Notes: generated by a model not told the origin, from the sequence alone. Positions 33,698 to 43,397 are shown, numbered from the stretch's first letter. The stretch: DNA of 64,000 bases from Acidobacteriota bacterium (GCA_013289955.1 JABCYZ010000009.1:62001-126000); one strand, 5' to 3'. Made by a program: numbers and translations.

Positions 33698-35776
33698 ATG
33701 AGAAAACTCTGCCCGCTGTTCGTTGTGATTTGCCTTCTCTACCTTGGCAGCCTGGGCTCGCCGGCAGCGCGGGCGCAGGACAAGCGTGGCGTTACACCGG
33801 AAGATTATTTTTCGTTCAAATTTGTCGGCGATCCGCATATTTCGCCCGATGGAAAAGTTGTCGCCTATGTCTTGACGACCATCGACCAGAAGAAGAACAA
33901 ACGCGAATCGTCGGTGTGGGTTGTGCCTGCGGACGGTTCGCCAGCGCCGAGGCGACTGAGCGCGGAAGGCTTTAGCTCGAATTCGCCGCGGTGGAGTCCG
34001 GATGGCAAGACCTTGGCGATGCTTTCGGCGCGGGCTTCGGACGCTCCTGCCGGTGAGACGCCCAGGTCCGAGATCTATCTGCTCTCCTTTGCCAGCGGAG
34101 GCGAGGCCATTGCGCTTACGAAACTGAAGAATGGAGTGCAGAGCTATCAGTGGTCGCCCGAGGGATCGCGGATCGTTGTTGTCAGCACCTCGGGGCCCAT
34201 GGATGGCGTTGCGGCAGCGGACCGCAAGAGCGATGTACGGCATTACACGCACATCCAGTACAAGTTCAACGACACCGGGTGGTTTGACGACAAGAGGCGG
34301 CATTTGTGGGTTGTCAGTGTGCCGGGCGGAGAAACAAAGCAAATCACGGAGGGGCAGGATTGGAACGACACGGATCCGCAGTGGTCGCCGGATGGGACGC
34401 GCATTGCTTTTGTTTCCGATCGAACCGGAAAAGCGTACGACGACAGCCATAACACGGATGTATGGGTGATTCCGGCGGCGGGCGGCACGCTCACCAGGAT
34501 TTCCGATCACGCGTTTGAGGATGAAAATCCGCGGTGGTCGCCGGATGGGAAGCAGATACTTTTTACGGGCCAGACGGCCGTGCACCAGTTTCCGAAACTC
34601 TACGTGGCGGATTCTTCCGGGGGCGCCGCTTCAGAGATGGTGCTAAAAGATCTCGACTCTATACCGGGGGAGCTGCACTGGCAGACTTCTAACACGGTCT
34701 TGTTTGCGGCCGGCGTGAAGGGCGAGACGCATATTTTTCGGGCCGATCCGAGCGTGCCCGACCGGGGAGTGCGCACTTTTACCGCCCTGACTTCCGGACC
34801 GCGTGGAATTCACGCGTTCGACGTAAATCAGAGCACGGGGAAAATGGTGTATTTGACCAATGATTTCGAGCATCTGGATGATCTTTATATTTCCGGTCTG
34901 GATGGCTCCGGCGAGCGGCAGTTGACGCATGTGAACAGCGACCTGTGGGCGCAGCTGGAGCTTCAGCCGGTCGAGCGGTTGCCCTATAAGAGTACGGATG
35001 GCTGGGCGGTCGACGGTTTCTTCGTCAAGCCGCTCGGTTGGCAGGCCGGAAAAAAATATCCGATGGTTTTGGTGATTCATGGCGGGCCGGAGGGGATGTT
35101 TGGGGTGGACTGGTATCACGAGTTCCAGGTGTATGCAGCGAAGGGCTGGGCGGTTTTTTTCTGCAATCCGCGCGGCTCGACCGGTTACGGCGAAAAGTTC
35201 GAGCGGGGCGAGATCAACAACTGGGGCGGGATGGATTATCAGGACTTCATGTCGGGAGTGGACGCCGCGCTCAAGCAATATCCGTGGGTGGATGCGAACG
35301 ATCTGGGCGTAACTGGCGGAAGTTACGGCGGGTACATGACAAACTGGATCGTTTCGCACACCAACCGGTTCAAAGCGGCGGTGACGCTGCGATCGATCTC
35401 AAATTTTATCAGCGACGATGGGACGCGAGACGGGGCTTACGGCCATCGAGACTATTTCAAGGGAATTGTTTTTGACGACTTCGACCAATACTGGGAAGCT
35501 TCTCCGCTGAAATATGCGCACAACGTCCGAACGCCTACGCTTATTCTCCATTCGGACAACGACTTTCGTGTTCCGATCGAACAGGGCGAGCAATGGTTTC
35601 GAGCTCTGCAGCATTTCGGCGTGCCTTCGGAGATCGTCTTTTTTCCCCGGGAGAACCACAACCTGACAAGGACTGGCGAGCCAAAGCACCTGGTCGAGAG
35701 CCTGAACTGGCAACTGTATTGGTTTGACCGCTATTTGAACGGCAATTCGGCAGCGAAACCTCCGGACGCCCCATAG
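33698..35776 (+). CDS. S9 prolyl-oligopeptidase-family serine peptidase, exported
   Basis: A 692-residue enzyme with a signal peptide ending PAARAQ. An N-terminal beta-propeller with WSPDG repeats is followed by an alpha/beta hydrolase domain. The catalytic triad reads S542 in VTGGSYGGYMTN, D622 in HSDNDFRVP and H654 in RENHNL. It resembles acylaminoacyl-peptidase and DPP-type S9C enzymes and should release short units from peptides in the periplasm. The ATG at 33698 starts the signal peptide; a GTG and an ATG slightly upstream are less likely. Confidence 0.92.
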   Translation: MRKLCPLFVVICLLYLGSLGSPAARAQDKRGVTPEDYFSFKFVGDPHISPDGKVVAYVLTTIDQKKNKRESSVWVVPADGSPAPRRLSAEGFSSNSPRWSPDGKTLAMLSARASDAPAGETPRSEIYLLSFASGGEAIALTKLKNGVQSYQWSPEGSRIVVVSTSGPMDGVAAADRKSDVRHYTHIQYKFNDTGWFDDKRRHLWVVSVPGGETKQITEGQDWNDTDPQWSPDGTRIAFVSDRTGKAYDDSHNTDVWVIPAAGGTLTRISDHAFEDENPRWSPDGKQILFTGQTAVHQFPKLYVADSSGGAASEMVLKDLDSIPGELHWQTSNTVLFAAGVKGETHIFRADPSVPDRGVRTFTALTSGPRGIHAFDVNQSTGKMVYLTNDFEHLDDLYISGLDGSGERQLTHVNSDLWAQLELQPVERLPYKSTDGWAVDGFFVKPLGWQAGKKYPMVLVIHGGPEGMFGVDWYHEFQVYAAKGWAVFFCNPRGSTGYGEKFERGEINNWGGMDYQDFMSGVDAALKQYPWVDANDLGVTGGSYGGYMTNWIVSHTNRFKAAVTLRSISNFISDDGTRDGAYGHRDYFKGIVFDDFDQYWEASPLKYAHNVRTPTLILHSDNDFRVPIEQGEQWFRALQHFGVPSEIVFFPRENHNLTRTGEPKHLVESLNWQLYWFDRYLNGNSAAKPPDAP

Positions 35777-35959
35777 CGCAACCAGAGCCTGCATTTTTCC
35801 CGGGCTTCAGCGGATCCATGTCAGGAAACCCCTATCTACTACAAAACATAGTAGTTTACAAAATTTTTACATGAAAATAGTTTGCATCTGAATTAGGACT
35901 AGATTAGTCTTATATCCATTCTTGTTGTAAATCATTTGCAACTGATGCGGGGGTCGTGG
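35777..35959. promoter_or_regulatory. A+T-rich control region of the barrel/cytochrome operon with an inverted repeat
   Basis: CTACTA (35836-35841) and TAGTAG (35849-35854) form a six-base inverted repeat with a seven-base loop. The region is unusually A+T-rich for this window, which suggests a promoter. ACTACA/TAGT-type dyads recall BlaI/MecI operators, but no such regulator is in the window. Confidence 0.4.
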
Positions 35960-36871
35960 ATGCCAGGTCATACTTATCCAGGGATTCGTTCCCTTCTCAG
36001 CAGGTGGCTCGCTGCCACAGCATTCCTCAGCTTGTGTCTGGCGAGTTTTTGCGCCGGAACAGTTCAGGCGCAGGAACCTCCGTACCTGGTTACCTATTCC
36101 GATGCCCTGGAGGAGCCGGGGAATCTCGAGATTGCCGTCAAAGGCGTCGAAGCCGCGCCGAAGAACGCCAACGCCTTCAGCGGGGCCACGCTCGAACTGG
36201 AGTACGGGGCCAAGGGGTGGTGGACGACCGAGGTCTACCTCTCGGGCCAGACCACGCAGAACGACAGCACCGTGTTTACCGGGTTTCGCTGGGAAAACCG
36301 TGTGCGCCCGCTTCTCCGGCAGCACTTCATCAACCCCTTGCTCTACATGGAGTACGAGGATGTGAATAGAGCAGACCGAAGTTTTTTGGAGATCACCGGG
36401 CACCACAGCATCTCGGATTTGCAACTGACAAACGCCGAGGCGCGCAAGACGGTCGAACGCTCGATGGAGCTGAAGCTGATTCTTTCCAGCGACGTGAAGG
36501 GGTGGAACTTCTCTGAAAACTTCATCGCGGAGAAAAATCTCGCAAGTGAACCGTGGGAGTTCGGCTATGCACTGGGGATGAGCAGGGCCCTCGCGTCGAA
36601 GGCCAGCGCGCGACTATGCTTTTTCTGCCGGCAAAACTTCAGAGCCGGAGGGGAAATCTACGGAGGCCTTGGAGACCGCTACAGCTTTGGCTGGAAGCAA
36701 ACGTCCCAGTATCTGGGGCCTACGGTGAGCTTTGACGTTCCGAAGGGGCCCACGATTACCTTCTCCCCCAGCTTCGGGCTGAACGCGAATAGCGCGGGAG
36801 TTCTTTACCGCTTCAAGGTGTCCTACGAGATACAGCAGATTTTCAGCCACGTGCACAAGGGGGCAAACTGA
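35960..36871 (+). CDS. Exported outer-membrane beta-barrel-like protein, family not recognised
   Basis: A 303-residue protein with a signal peptide ending VQAQ. The rest alternates polar and hydrophobic residues in the way of transmembrane beta strands (GATLELEYGAKGWWTTEVYLSG, GPTVSFDVPKGPTITFSPSFG). It has no CXXCH heme site. A G-rich ribosome site supports the ATG at 35960. Its stop codon overlaps the start of the following cytochrome gene by one base, so the two are translationally linked. Context suggests a role with the two cytochromes, perhaps as a porin-like partner at the outer membrane. Confidence 0.6.
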   Translation: MPGHTYPGIRSLLSRWLAATAFLSLCLASFCAGTVQAQEPPYLVTYSDALEEPGNLEIAVKGVEAAPKNANAFSGATLELEYGAKGWWTTEVYLSGQTTQNDSTVFTGFRWENRVRPLLRQHFINPLLYMEYEDVNRADRSFLEITGHHSISDLQLTNAEARKTVERSMELKLILSSDVKGWNFSENFIAEKNLASEPWEFGYALGMSRALASKASARLCFFCRQNFRAGGEIYGGLGDRYSFGWKQTSQYLGPTVSFDVPKGPTITFSPSFGLNANSAGVLYRFKVSYEIQQIFSHVHKGAN

Positions 36872-37314
36872 TGGCTCAGGGTTCAAACCATCGTAGAAAT
36901 TTGCCGGGGCTGCTGCTGGCGCTGTGTTTTGCGGCGGCGGCTTACGCAACGGCGGACGGTTCCTGGCTCAAACGCGTTCCGGACGCGGACAGGGCGCGGA
37001 CGAATCCTTATGCGGGGCAGGCGGATGCCATCGCGGCAGGCGGAAGAGTGTTTCTGGACCACTGCGCCAAGTGCCACGGTGCCGATGCCGAGGGGCGCGG
37101 GAAAAAGCCGAGTTTACGAAGCTCGCGGGTGCAAGGAGCGGCGGACGGCGAGATCTTTTGGCTGCTGAAGAATGGGAACCTCGGAAAGGGGATGCCTACG
37201 TGGAGCAAGCTGCCGGAGGAAACACGCTGGCAAGTGACTGCCTACGTGAAGAGTCTGGGGAAGAGCGGTCTGTTCAGCTACGCCGCCAGGCGAGACAGGA
37301 GAGAAGGCCAATGA
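36871..37314 (+). CDS. Exported mono-heme cytochrome c
   Basis: A 147-residue protein with an N-terminal signal segment (residues 11-27) and a single heme site CAKCH (residues 65-69). A probable distal Met lies in GKGMPTW, and the last helix is the usual class I helix (ETRWQVTAYVKSLGK). It would shuttle electrons in the periplasm. Its start overlaps the barrel gene stop, and its TGA overlaps the ATG of the next gene (ATGA), so all three genes form a tight operon. Confidence 0.88.
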   Translation: MAQGSNHRRNLPGLLLALCFAAAAYATADGSWLKRVPDADRARTNPYAGQADAIAAGGRVFLDHCAKCHGADAEGRGKKPSLRSSRVQGAADGEIFWLLKNGNLGKGMPTWSKLPEETRWQVTAYVKSLGKSGLFSYAARRDRREGQ

Positions 37315-38994
37315 GGGAGAGGATGCTTCAAAAGAGATTGGGAATCTTCCTGGGCGCGGTCTTGCTGCCAGGGCTCGCGGGCTGCGGCTCCGGAAAGGCG
37401 CCGCAATTCGAGACCGACGAGGATGTGACGCCCGCAGAGCAGAACATCGGGGAACGCATCTTTGTGGATACGCGATTTGCGGAATATTTTGCCCTGAATA
37501 TGACGGACGTGAATGCGCCTCTCGAAGTTGGAGACCCGGTCGTTCAGACCGTAGAGACGCCGAACGGACCTCTGCCGGGGCCGTTTCTGGGACAGTCGAT
37601 CAACTGCCGGTCGTGCCACTTTGTCGTGGAATTTCAAGGGGTAGCAGGCGCGGGAAACCGGACGTACGCAGATTTTACGGATCATAGCCCGATACCGCGC
37701 CTGCTGAATGGCTTCACGGCAACGCCGAGAAATTCGATGCACATGGTGGGCTCTATGCAATCGCATGACGGGCCTTCGTTCCTGCATTTTGACGGAGAGT
37801 TCACAGACCCGGCGGACCTGGCGAAAGCGACATTGACGGGGCGAAATTTCGGATGGGCGCCGGACGAGTACCAGCAAGCGATTGCGCATATCGCCAATGT
37901 GATTCGCAACGACAACGGAAAGAATGATCCCGCTGTCAATTTCGGATGCGGATTTTCTTACGCGAAAATATTTCTCGGAACCGACCCGGCCATTCCCGCG
38001 GATTGCCGCCTCCCTCCCCGGTATCGCCTGGATGTTACAAGCTCCGGCGACGAGCAAATCGTCGAGGACATGGCGCAGATGCTGGGACAATACCTGGATG
38101 GCTTGCTTTTCCAGCAGGATGAAAACGGGCGATACATTGGGTCGCCTTACGATGTATTTTTGCGCATCAATCATCTCCCGGTCGAGCCGATCGCCGGCGA
38201 AACACTAGCCCAATACAACCAGAAGCTTTTGGGGTTGCTCGAGAATCTGAACAATCCGGTTTTTGTGGATGGAACTTACGGCAGTTTCAAATACCACGCC
38301 GAGCCGTTTGCGTTTTGGGGCGCTGGAGCTGGCAGGGCTGAAGATATTTCTGAAGGTAGCCGTGAATGCGGTTGACGGATGCCAAGACGCGGGGAATTGC
38401 GCGGCTTGCCATATGGCCCCAAACTTTACGGACTTCAGGTTTCACAATACCGGTGTGTCCCAGGCGGAATACGACGGCGCCAACGGCCAGGGGGCGTTTG
38501 CCGCGCTCGCTGTGCCGGCTCTCGCGGACCGCACCGCCCATTTTAATCAGTACATGCCCGCTTCGGCGAACCACCCAAACGCCACGGAGAGGTTTCGTCA
38601 TCCGGCGGTAAGGGGAAATCCGATTTACGCCGACCTCGGCTTATGGAACGTGTACCTCAATCCCGACATTCCGAATCCCCAGGCGAGCCTGAGCACAGTG
38701 GTGTGTGCGATCGTTCCGAATTGCGCGGTGGATCAGGGGCTGGCGACGACGATTGCGCAGTTCAAGACGCCGATGTTGCGTGACCTGGAGGATTCGGCGC
38801 CGTATTTTCACAACGGAAGCGCGGCAAAGTTCACCGATGTTGTGGAGTTCTACATTAAAAGCTCGCAACTGGCCCGCCAAGGGGCTCTCAGAAATGCCCC
38901 ACCGGAATTTCAGGGGATGTCGCTCGGCGAGAAGGATGTGGCGGCGCTCGTGGCGTTTCTGGCTTCGCTGACCGAAGACTATGACGACGCGTAG
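37311..38994 (+). pseudogene. Di-heme cytochrome c peroxidase/MauG-like lipoprotein, split by a one-base frameshift
   Basis: The first frame begins with a lipoprotein signal (LLPGLAGC, Cys25) and carries heme site CRSCH (residues 99-103). It runs to about 38313 and would then end at 38375 with an unrelated tail. The homologous continuation is in another frame: FGALELAGLKIFL, then heme site CAACH and the family block PMLRDLEDSAPYFHNGS, ending at 38994. The switch falls in TTTTGGGG (38313-38320), where removing one base restores a single 560-residue protein. Enzymes of this family reduce peroxide or oxidise partner proteins using two hemes. It is the last gene of the barrel/cytochrome operon. 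Sequencing error, true pseudogene and programmed slippage cannot be told apart here. Confidence 0.8.
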
Positions 38995-39142
38995 AGCTTC
39001 CGCTAAACCTCTTCCGAATAATCCCCTTAAATTCCTGTTGCTCGCCGAAGGATAACCAGCCAAAATGCGCGCGGTGATCCGTGACCAGCCACGGCAGGCC
39101 GATAATCCGGAAGTGATTTTTTCCAGGGAGGGTGTGACGCGT

Positions 39143-41638
39143 ATGGCTGCTCGAAGCAACCGTTTCTGGGATTTTCTGGTTCGTGACGCCGGCTTTTTTG
39201 TCGGCTTGCTCGTGCTCTCGAATCCTGCCGTCGCGCAGACGAATCTCGTATATCAGCAGCCTCCGAAGGCTATCGTTGACATTGTCGATGCTCTGCCGGT
39301 GCCGGGCGTCGAGTTGTCCCCTGCAGCTGGCGGGGCGGGCAGGCGCTGGATGTTGATTGAACATTTTTCCGGGTTGCCAACGATTGCGGAGCTGGCGCAG
39401 CCGGAGCTTCGCCTGGCGGGATTGCGTTTCAATCCGAGGACCGTTGGTCCGAGCAGGGGGCGCTATGACACTTCGCTCGAACTCCAGGAGCTGCCGAATG
39501 GCAAGCCGGTCGCCGTTAGGGGATTGCCCGAGCATGCGAAGATCAGGTTCGCGGATTGGTCGCCGGATGGACGGAAGATTTCGTTTGTAAATATCAGCGA
39601 TCGGAAGGATGACCCGGGACTCAGTCTCTGGATCGTCGATGTGGCGGCTGCCGAGGCGCGTCGATTGCCGGGAATTGCGCTGAACGGAATTTTTGGGGCG
39701 CCGTGCGAATGGCTGAGCGACAGTCAGAGTCTGGTGTGCCGGACGGTTCCGGCCGATCGCGGCGCGCCGCCGGTGCGAAGCGATGTGCCGACAGGGCCCG
39801 TCGTCCAGGAAAATCTGGGGCGCGTAACGCCTGGAGCTACGTTCGAAGATCTTTTGAAGAACCCGGAGGATGAGCAGTTTTTTGATTATTACGCCACCTC
39901 GCAGGTGGCGATCGTTCGGCTGGATGGCGCGGCTGTGCTGCTCGGGAAAGCAGGAGTGTTTGTAGAGGCAACGCCTTCGCCGGATGGGGAATGGGTGCTT
40001 TTGTTCGAACGGCATCATCCTTATACGTATTTGTTGCCGTTTTCTGCGTTTCCGGAGCGCGTCTCGGCCGTCAATCTGAAGACCGGGACGGCGAAGCAGT
40101 TCGTAGACAGGCCGCTCGAGGATAATATTCCCAATATTCATGACGCCGTTGCGCCAGGCCCCCGGGATTACGAATGGCGGAGCGACAGAGGCGCATCCAT
40201 TTTCTGGGTGGAAGCCGGAGATGGCGGCGATCCGCGGAACAATGCGGCGGTGCGCGATGCCTTGTTCCTGCTGGACGCGCCGTTTGAAAGTGCGCCGCGT
40301 AAATTGGCGGAGCTGCCGGTGCGTTATCGGAGCATTGCCTGGGGGAATGATCACCTGGCTCTTGTCGAAGAGAGGCGATGGAAAGATCGCAAGCGTGTGA
40401 TTTTAGCGGTGGATCCGCTGGCCTCGGCCACATCGGTGAAAATGTTCGAAGGTTCGTTCGAAGACCGCTATCACGACCCCGGTGAACCTCTGGAAGACTA
40501 CAATTCCGCCGGCAAACTGGTCATCCAGACAACCTCTGACGGCAAGGGGATTTACTTTAAAGGGGAAGGCGCGTCTGGGGAAGGGGACAAACCGTTCCTT
40601 TCGTTGATGAGCGTGGCCAGCGGACAGGCGAAGCAGCTCTGGCAATCCACTGCGCCGAATTTTGAGATTGCGGCTGCCGTTCTGGATTCTGGCGCGGGCA
40701 CGGTTTTGGTTCGGAGAGAATCCGAGAACGAGAGTCCGAACTACTTCATTCAGAAAATCGGGGCTTCCTCTTCCGAGCAGGTAACCTTTTTCCCGAATCC
40801 GTATGGAAATCATCCGCTGCCGAAGAAACAGGTTTTGCATTACAAACGGGCGGACGGCGTGGATTTGAGCGCGAATCTTTATTTGCCGCCGGGATACAAG
40901 CCCGGGGATGGTCCGCTGCCTGCCTTGATGGAAGCGTATCCGACCGAGTACAAGACCAAGGCCGCGGCGGGGCAGGTTACGGGATCGCCTTACCAGTTTC
41001 CGGTGTTGTCGTGGGGTTCGCCGGTGCCGTTTGCGGCATTGGGTTACGCGGTGCTTGAAAATGCCACCATTCCCATCATCGGCGAGGGCAATACGGAACC
41101 GAATGATTCGTATGTGGAGCAGCTTGTGGCCAGCGCAAAGGCGGCGATTGATGAGGGCGTGCGGCTCGGAGTTGTGGACCGCAATCGCGTAGCGGTCATG
41201 GGCCATTCCTATGGCGCGTTCATGACGGCAAATTTGCTGGCGCACAGCGATTTGTTCAGGGCGGGCATTGCGCGGAGCGGCGCGTACAACCGGACGCTGA
41301 CGCCGTTTGGTTTCCAGAATGAGGAGCGCACGTACTGGCAGGCGCCGGAGATTTATTACAAGATGTCGCCGTTTTCGTTTGCGGACAAGATCAAGACGCC
41401 GATTTTGTTGATTCACGGCGAAGCGGACAACAATTCCGGGACGTTTCCGATCCAGAGCGAACGGCTGTTCAGCGCGCTGAAAGGGCACGGAGCCACAGTG
41501 CGCTTTGTGCTGCTGCCGCTCGAATCACACGGTTATGCGGGGCGCGAGTCCGTGCTTCACATGTTCTGGGAGATGAACAACTGGCTGAGCACGTATGTGA
41601 AGAATCCGCCGGCGGCCGCCGCTGCCGCGCCCCATTGA
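39143..41638 (+). CDS. S9-family prolyl-oligopeptidase-like peptidase, exported (glutamyl-endopeptidase type)
   Basis: An 831-residue enzyme with a membrane/export segment at the N-terminus (about residues 18-31, ending AVAQ). The beta-propeller occupies the first ~550 residues and the hydrolase domain the rest. The triad is S689 in VMGHSYGAFMTA, D762 in HGEADNNSGT and H796 in LESHGYAGRES. The propeller and the GEGNTEPNDSY loop resemble the plant/cyanobacterial glutamyl endopeptidase group. AGGGAGGG precedes the ATG at 39143. It is the second S9 enzyme around the cytochrome operon, but no link to that operon is evident. Confidence 0.9.
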   Translation: MAARSNRFWDFLVRDAGFFVGLLVLSNPAVAQTNLVYQQPPKAIVDIVDALPVPGVELSPAAGGAGRRWMLIEHFSGLPTIAELAQPELRLAGLRFNPRTVGPSRGRYDTSLELQELPNGKPVAVRGLPEHAKIRFADWSPDGRKISFVNISDRKDDPGLSLWIVDVAAAEARRLPGIALNGIFGAPCEWLSDSQSLVCRTVPADRGAPPVRSDVPTGPVVQENLGRVTPGATFEDLLKNPEDEQFFDYYATSQVAIVRLDGAAVLLGKAGVFVEATPSPDGEWVLLFERHHPYTYLLPFSAFPERVSAVNLKTGTAKQFVDRPLEDNIPNIHDAVAPGPRDYEWRSDRGASIFWVEAGDGGDPRNNAAVRDALFLLDAPFESAPRKLAELPVRYRSIAWGNDHLALVEERRWKDRKRVILAVDPLASATSVKMFEGSFEDRYHDPGEPLEDYNSAGKLVIQTTSDGKGIYFKGEGASGEGDKPFLSLMSVASGQAKQLWQSTAPNFEIAAAVLDSGAGTVLVRRESENESPNYFIQKIGASSSEQVTFFPNPYGNHPLPKKQVLHYKRADGVDLSANLYLPPGYKPGDGPLPALMEAYPTEYKTKAAAGQVTGSPYQFPVLSWGSPVPFAALGYAVLENATIPIIGEGNTEPNDSYVEQLVASAKAAIDEGVRLGVVDRNRVAVMGHSYGAFMTANLLAHSDLFRAGIARSGAYNRTLTPFGFQNEERTYWQAPEIYYKMSPFSFADKIKTPILLIHGEADNNSGTFPIQSERLFSALKGHGATVRFVLLPLESHGYAGRESVLHMFWEMNNWLSTYVKNPPAAAAAAPH

Positions 41639-41664
41639 GCGTTTGCCCGTGGGCTTTTAGAACG

Positions 41665-42597
41665 ATGACCAGAATCCTGGGGATAACTCTTTTTCTGCTC
41701 GCAACCACTTCCATCCGGGCGGAGGCCCAGACCGCCGCCAAATCGCTTGCGGAAAGACTCGGATACGCGCGTGACGCGAGACTGGTGATCGTGCATGCCG
41801 ATGACCTGGGCATGACGCATTCGGTGAACGCTGCCTCGATCAAGGGCCTCGAAAGCGGGCTGGTGACCTCCGCGAGCATCATGGTGCCGTGTCCGTGGTT
41901 TCCGGAGATGGCGGAGTATGCGAAAGCGCACACCGATGCGGATCTCGGACTTCACCTGACGCTCACGAGCGAACGCGTCTTCTATCGCTGGGGACCAGTC
42001 GCTCCACGCGACAAGGTCCCGAGTCTCGTCGATGCGAACGGCTACTTCCACCTGAATTGGACCGATACAACGCACATCGACGCCAAAGAGGTGGAACTGG
42101 AGCTGCGCGCGCAAATCGAGAGAGCGATCGGCATGGGCGTCCGGCCGACGCACCTTGACTCTCATCAATACCGCCTCTTTGAAAATGGAAAGGATATTTT
42201 CGAGAGCGTTCTGCGCGTCGCGCATGAATATAAATTACCGCTGTTTGTGGTGCGGGATTGGTTCGCCGGGCGGCCCTACCTCGAAAGCTCGCTGGGCCCC
42301 GATGATCTTGTGGCGGATCACACCGTAACCATCGAGCCGGGAGTGGCGCCTCAAAAGTGGGCGGATTTCTACACCGCTGCCTTGAAGAATCTTCAGCCCG
42401 GAGTGACCGTCTTCATTATTCATCTGGCTTTCGACGACGAGGAGATGCGCGCCGCCACGCGGGAGCGCGATACCTGGGGTGCGGCGTGGCGGCAGCGCGA
42501 TTTCAACTTCTTTACCAGCGAGCGGTTCCGCGCTCTCGTCCGCGACGAGAACATCAAGCTGGTCACCTGGCGCGAGCTGGCCAACGCCCCGAAGTGA
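41665..42597 (+). CDS. Exported YdjC/ChbG-type carbohydrate deacetylase
   Basis: A 310-residue protein with a signal peptide ending at AEAQ. The YdjC signature is present: VIVHADDLGMTHSVN with the metal-binding Asp (D46/D47), LGLHLTLTSE with metal His residues, and THLDSHQYRL with the second metal site. These enzymes remove acetyl groups from amino sugars such as chito-oligosaccharides. Most bacterial members are cytosolic, so the signal peptide suggests action outside the cytosol. It follows the S9 gene by 26 bases and may be co-transcribed. Confidence 0.85.
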   Translation: MTRILGITLFLLATTSIRAEAQTAAKSLAERLGYARDARLVIVHADDLGMTHSVNAASIKGLESGLVTSASIMVPCPWFPEMAEYAKAHTDADLGLHLTLTSERVFYRWGPVAPRDKVPSLVDANGYFHLNWTDTTHIDAKEVELELRAQIERAIGMGVRPTHLDSHQYRLFENGKDIFESVLRVAHEYKLPLFVVRDWFAGRPYLESSLGPDDLVADHTVTIEPGVAPQKWADFYTAALKNLQPGVTVFIIHLAFDDEEMRAATRERDTWGAAWRQRDFNFFTSERFRALVRDENIKLVTWRELANAPK

Positions 42598-42719
42598 AAT
42601 GTTTTGGGGGGGCGCTATTTCCCCGTGGATCGTGCCGGCAAAACGCCTTCACTTTTTTCCCTGCCTTCGCATCCAATCTAGTGAGGCTCGAAGAGCCTCG
42701 GCCCTCTCGGAGCAAGCTC

Positions 42720-43175
42720 ATGGTGTCTGAACCGGTTTCTGAACCGAAATCCCTGCGGAAGAACCCGCTGCTGTATTCTTCCGCCGTTCTCGTTGTGGTT
42801 CTCTTCGGCGTGGCGTTTGTGATGATTTCGCGCTGGCAAGATAAGCGCGAGTTCGAACGCAGAGCGGCCGAGGAACGCGCGGAGAAACAGCACGAGCAGG
42901 ACCGCTTGGCCGTCGCGCAACTGGGAGGGAAGGAGTTTGGAATCCTGGATTTTTACGCGAGCCCGAAAGAAATTCGGCGCGGCGGATCGGCGCAACTCTG
43001 CTACGGTGTTTCTGACGCCAAAACCGTTACGCTCGCGCCCCAGCCCGCGCCGGTATGGCCCTCGCTAGCCCATTGTGTGGATGTATCTCCAAGTAAATCA
43101 ACAACTTATACCTTGACGATCACGGATGCCACGGGCAAGACAGAGTCCGAGGACGTGGAAGTAAGAGTTCGCTGA
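42720..43175 (+). CDS. Membrane-anchored protein with Ig-like C-terminal domain
   Basis: A 151-residue protein with one N-terminal membrane helix (residues about 17-38), a charged coiled-coil stretch (ERRAAEERAEKQHEQD) and a small beta domain ending SKSTTYTLTITDATGK. The last part resembles bacterial Ig-like/PKD-type domains and probably lies in the periplasm. GGAG precedes the ATG. Function unknown. Confidence 0.7.
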   Translation: MVSEPVSEPKSLRKNPLLYSSAVLVVVLFGVAFVMISRWQDKREFERRAAEERAEKQHEQDRLAVAQLGGKEFGILDFYASPKEIRRGGSAQLCYGVSDAKTVTLAPQPAPVWPSLAHCVDVSPSKSTTYTLTITDATGKTESEDVEVRVR

Positions 43176-43279
43176 ACCCCTCCGAAAAAGCCGGCCCGGT
43201 GTAAATCCCGGAGCCGTGGCTTGTTCCCCGAGCGGCCAGGGAGGGAGCGGAAGAGCTCAAAACTATCTGGGCCTGCCCC

Positions 43280-43309
43280 TTGTGGCGGCAAATGCGACGC
43301 ATCTATAAT
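43280..43309 (+). promoter_or_regulatory. Promoter of greA
   Basis: A perfect TATAAT at 43304-43309 with a weaker TTGTGG at 43280-43285 (18-base spacing). The predicted start is near 43316, three bases before the hairpin at 43319. Confidence 0.6.
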
Positions 43310-43318
43310 GTTTCCTTC

Positions 43319-43369
43319 CGCGGGGTCCGGCGAGCCAACCTGCTAAACCGGACTCCGCGAACATTTTTT
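43319..43369 (+). terminator. Attenuator-like terminator hairpin in the greA leader
   Basis: CGCGGGGTCCGG (43319-43330) pairs with CCGGACTCCGCG (43348-43359), 12 pairs with one G-T. Six T follow at 43364-43369. It lies between the greA promoter and the greA ATG at 43398, so it must be read through for greA to be made. The gap of four bases between stem and T tract makes it weaker than an ideal terminator. Confidence 0.65.
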
Positions 43370-43397
43370 GGCAGCCAGGTTTTGGTGACCTACGACC

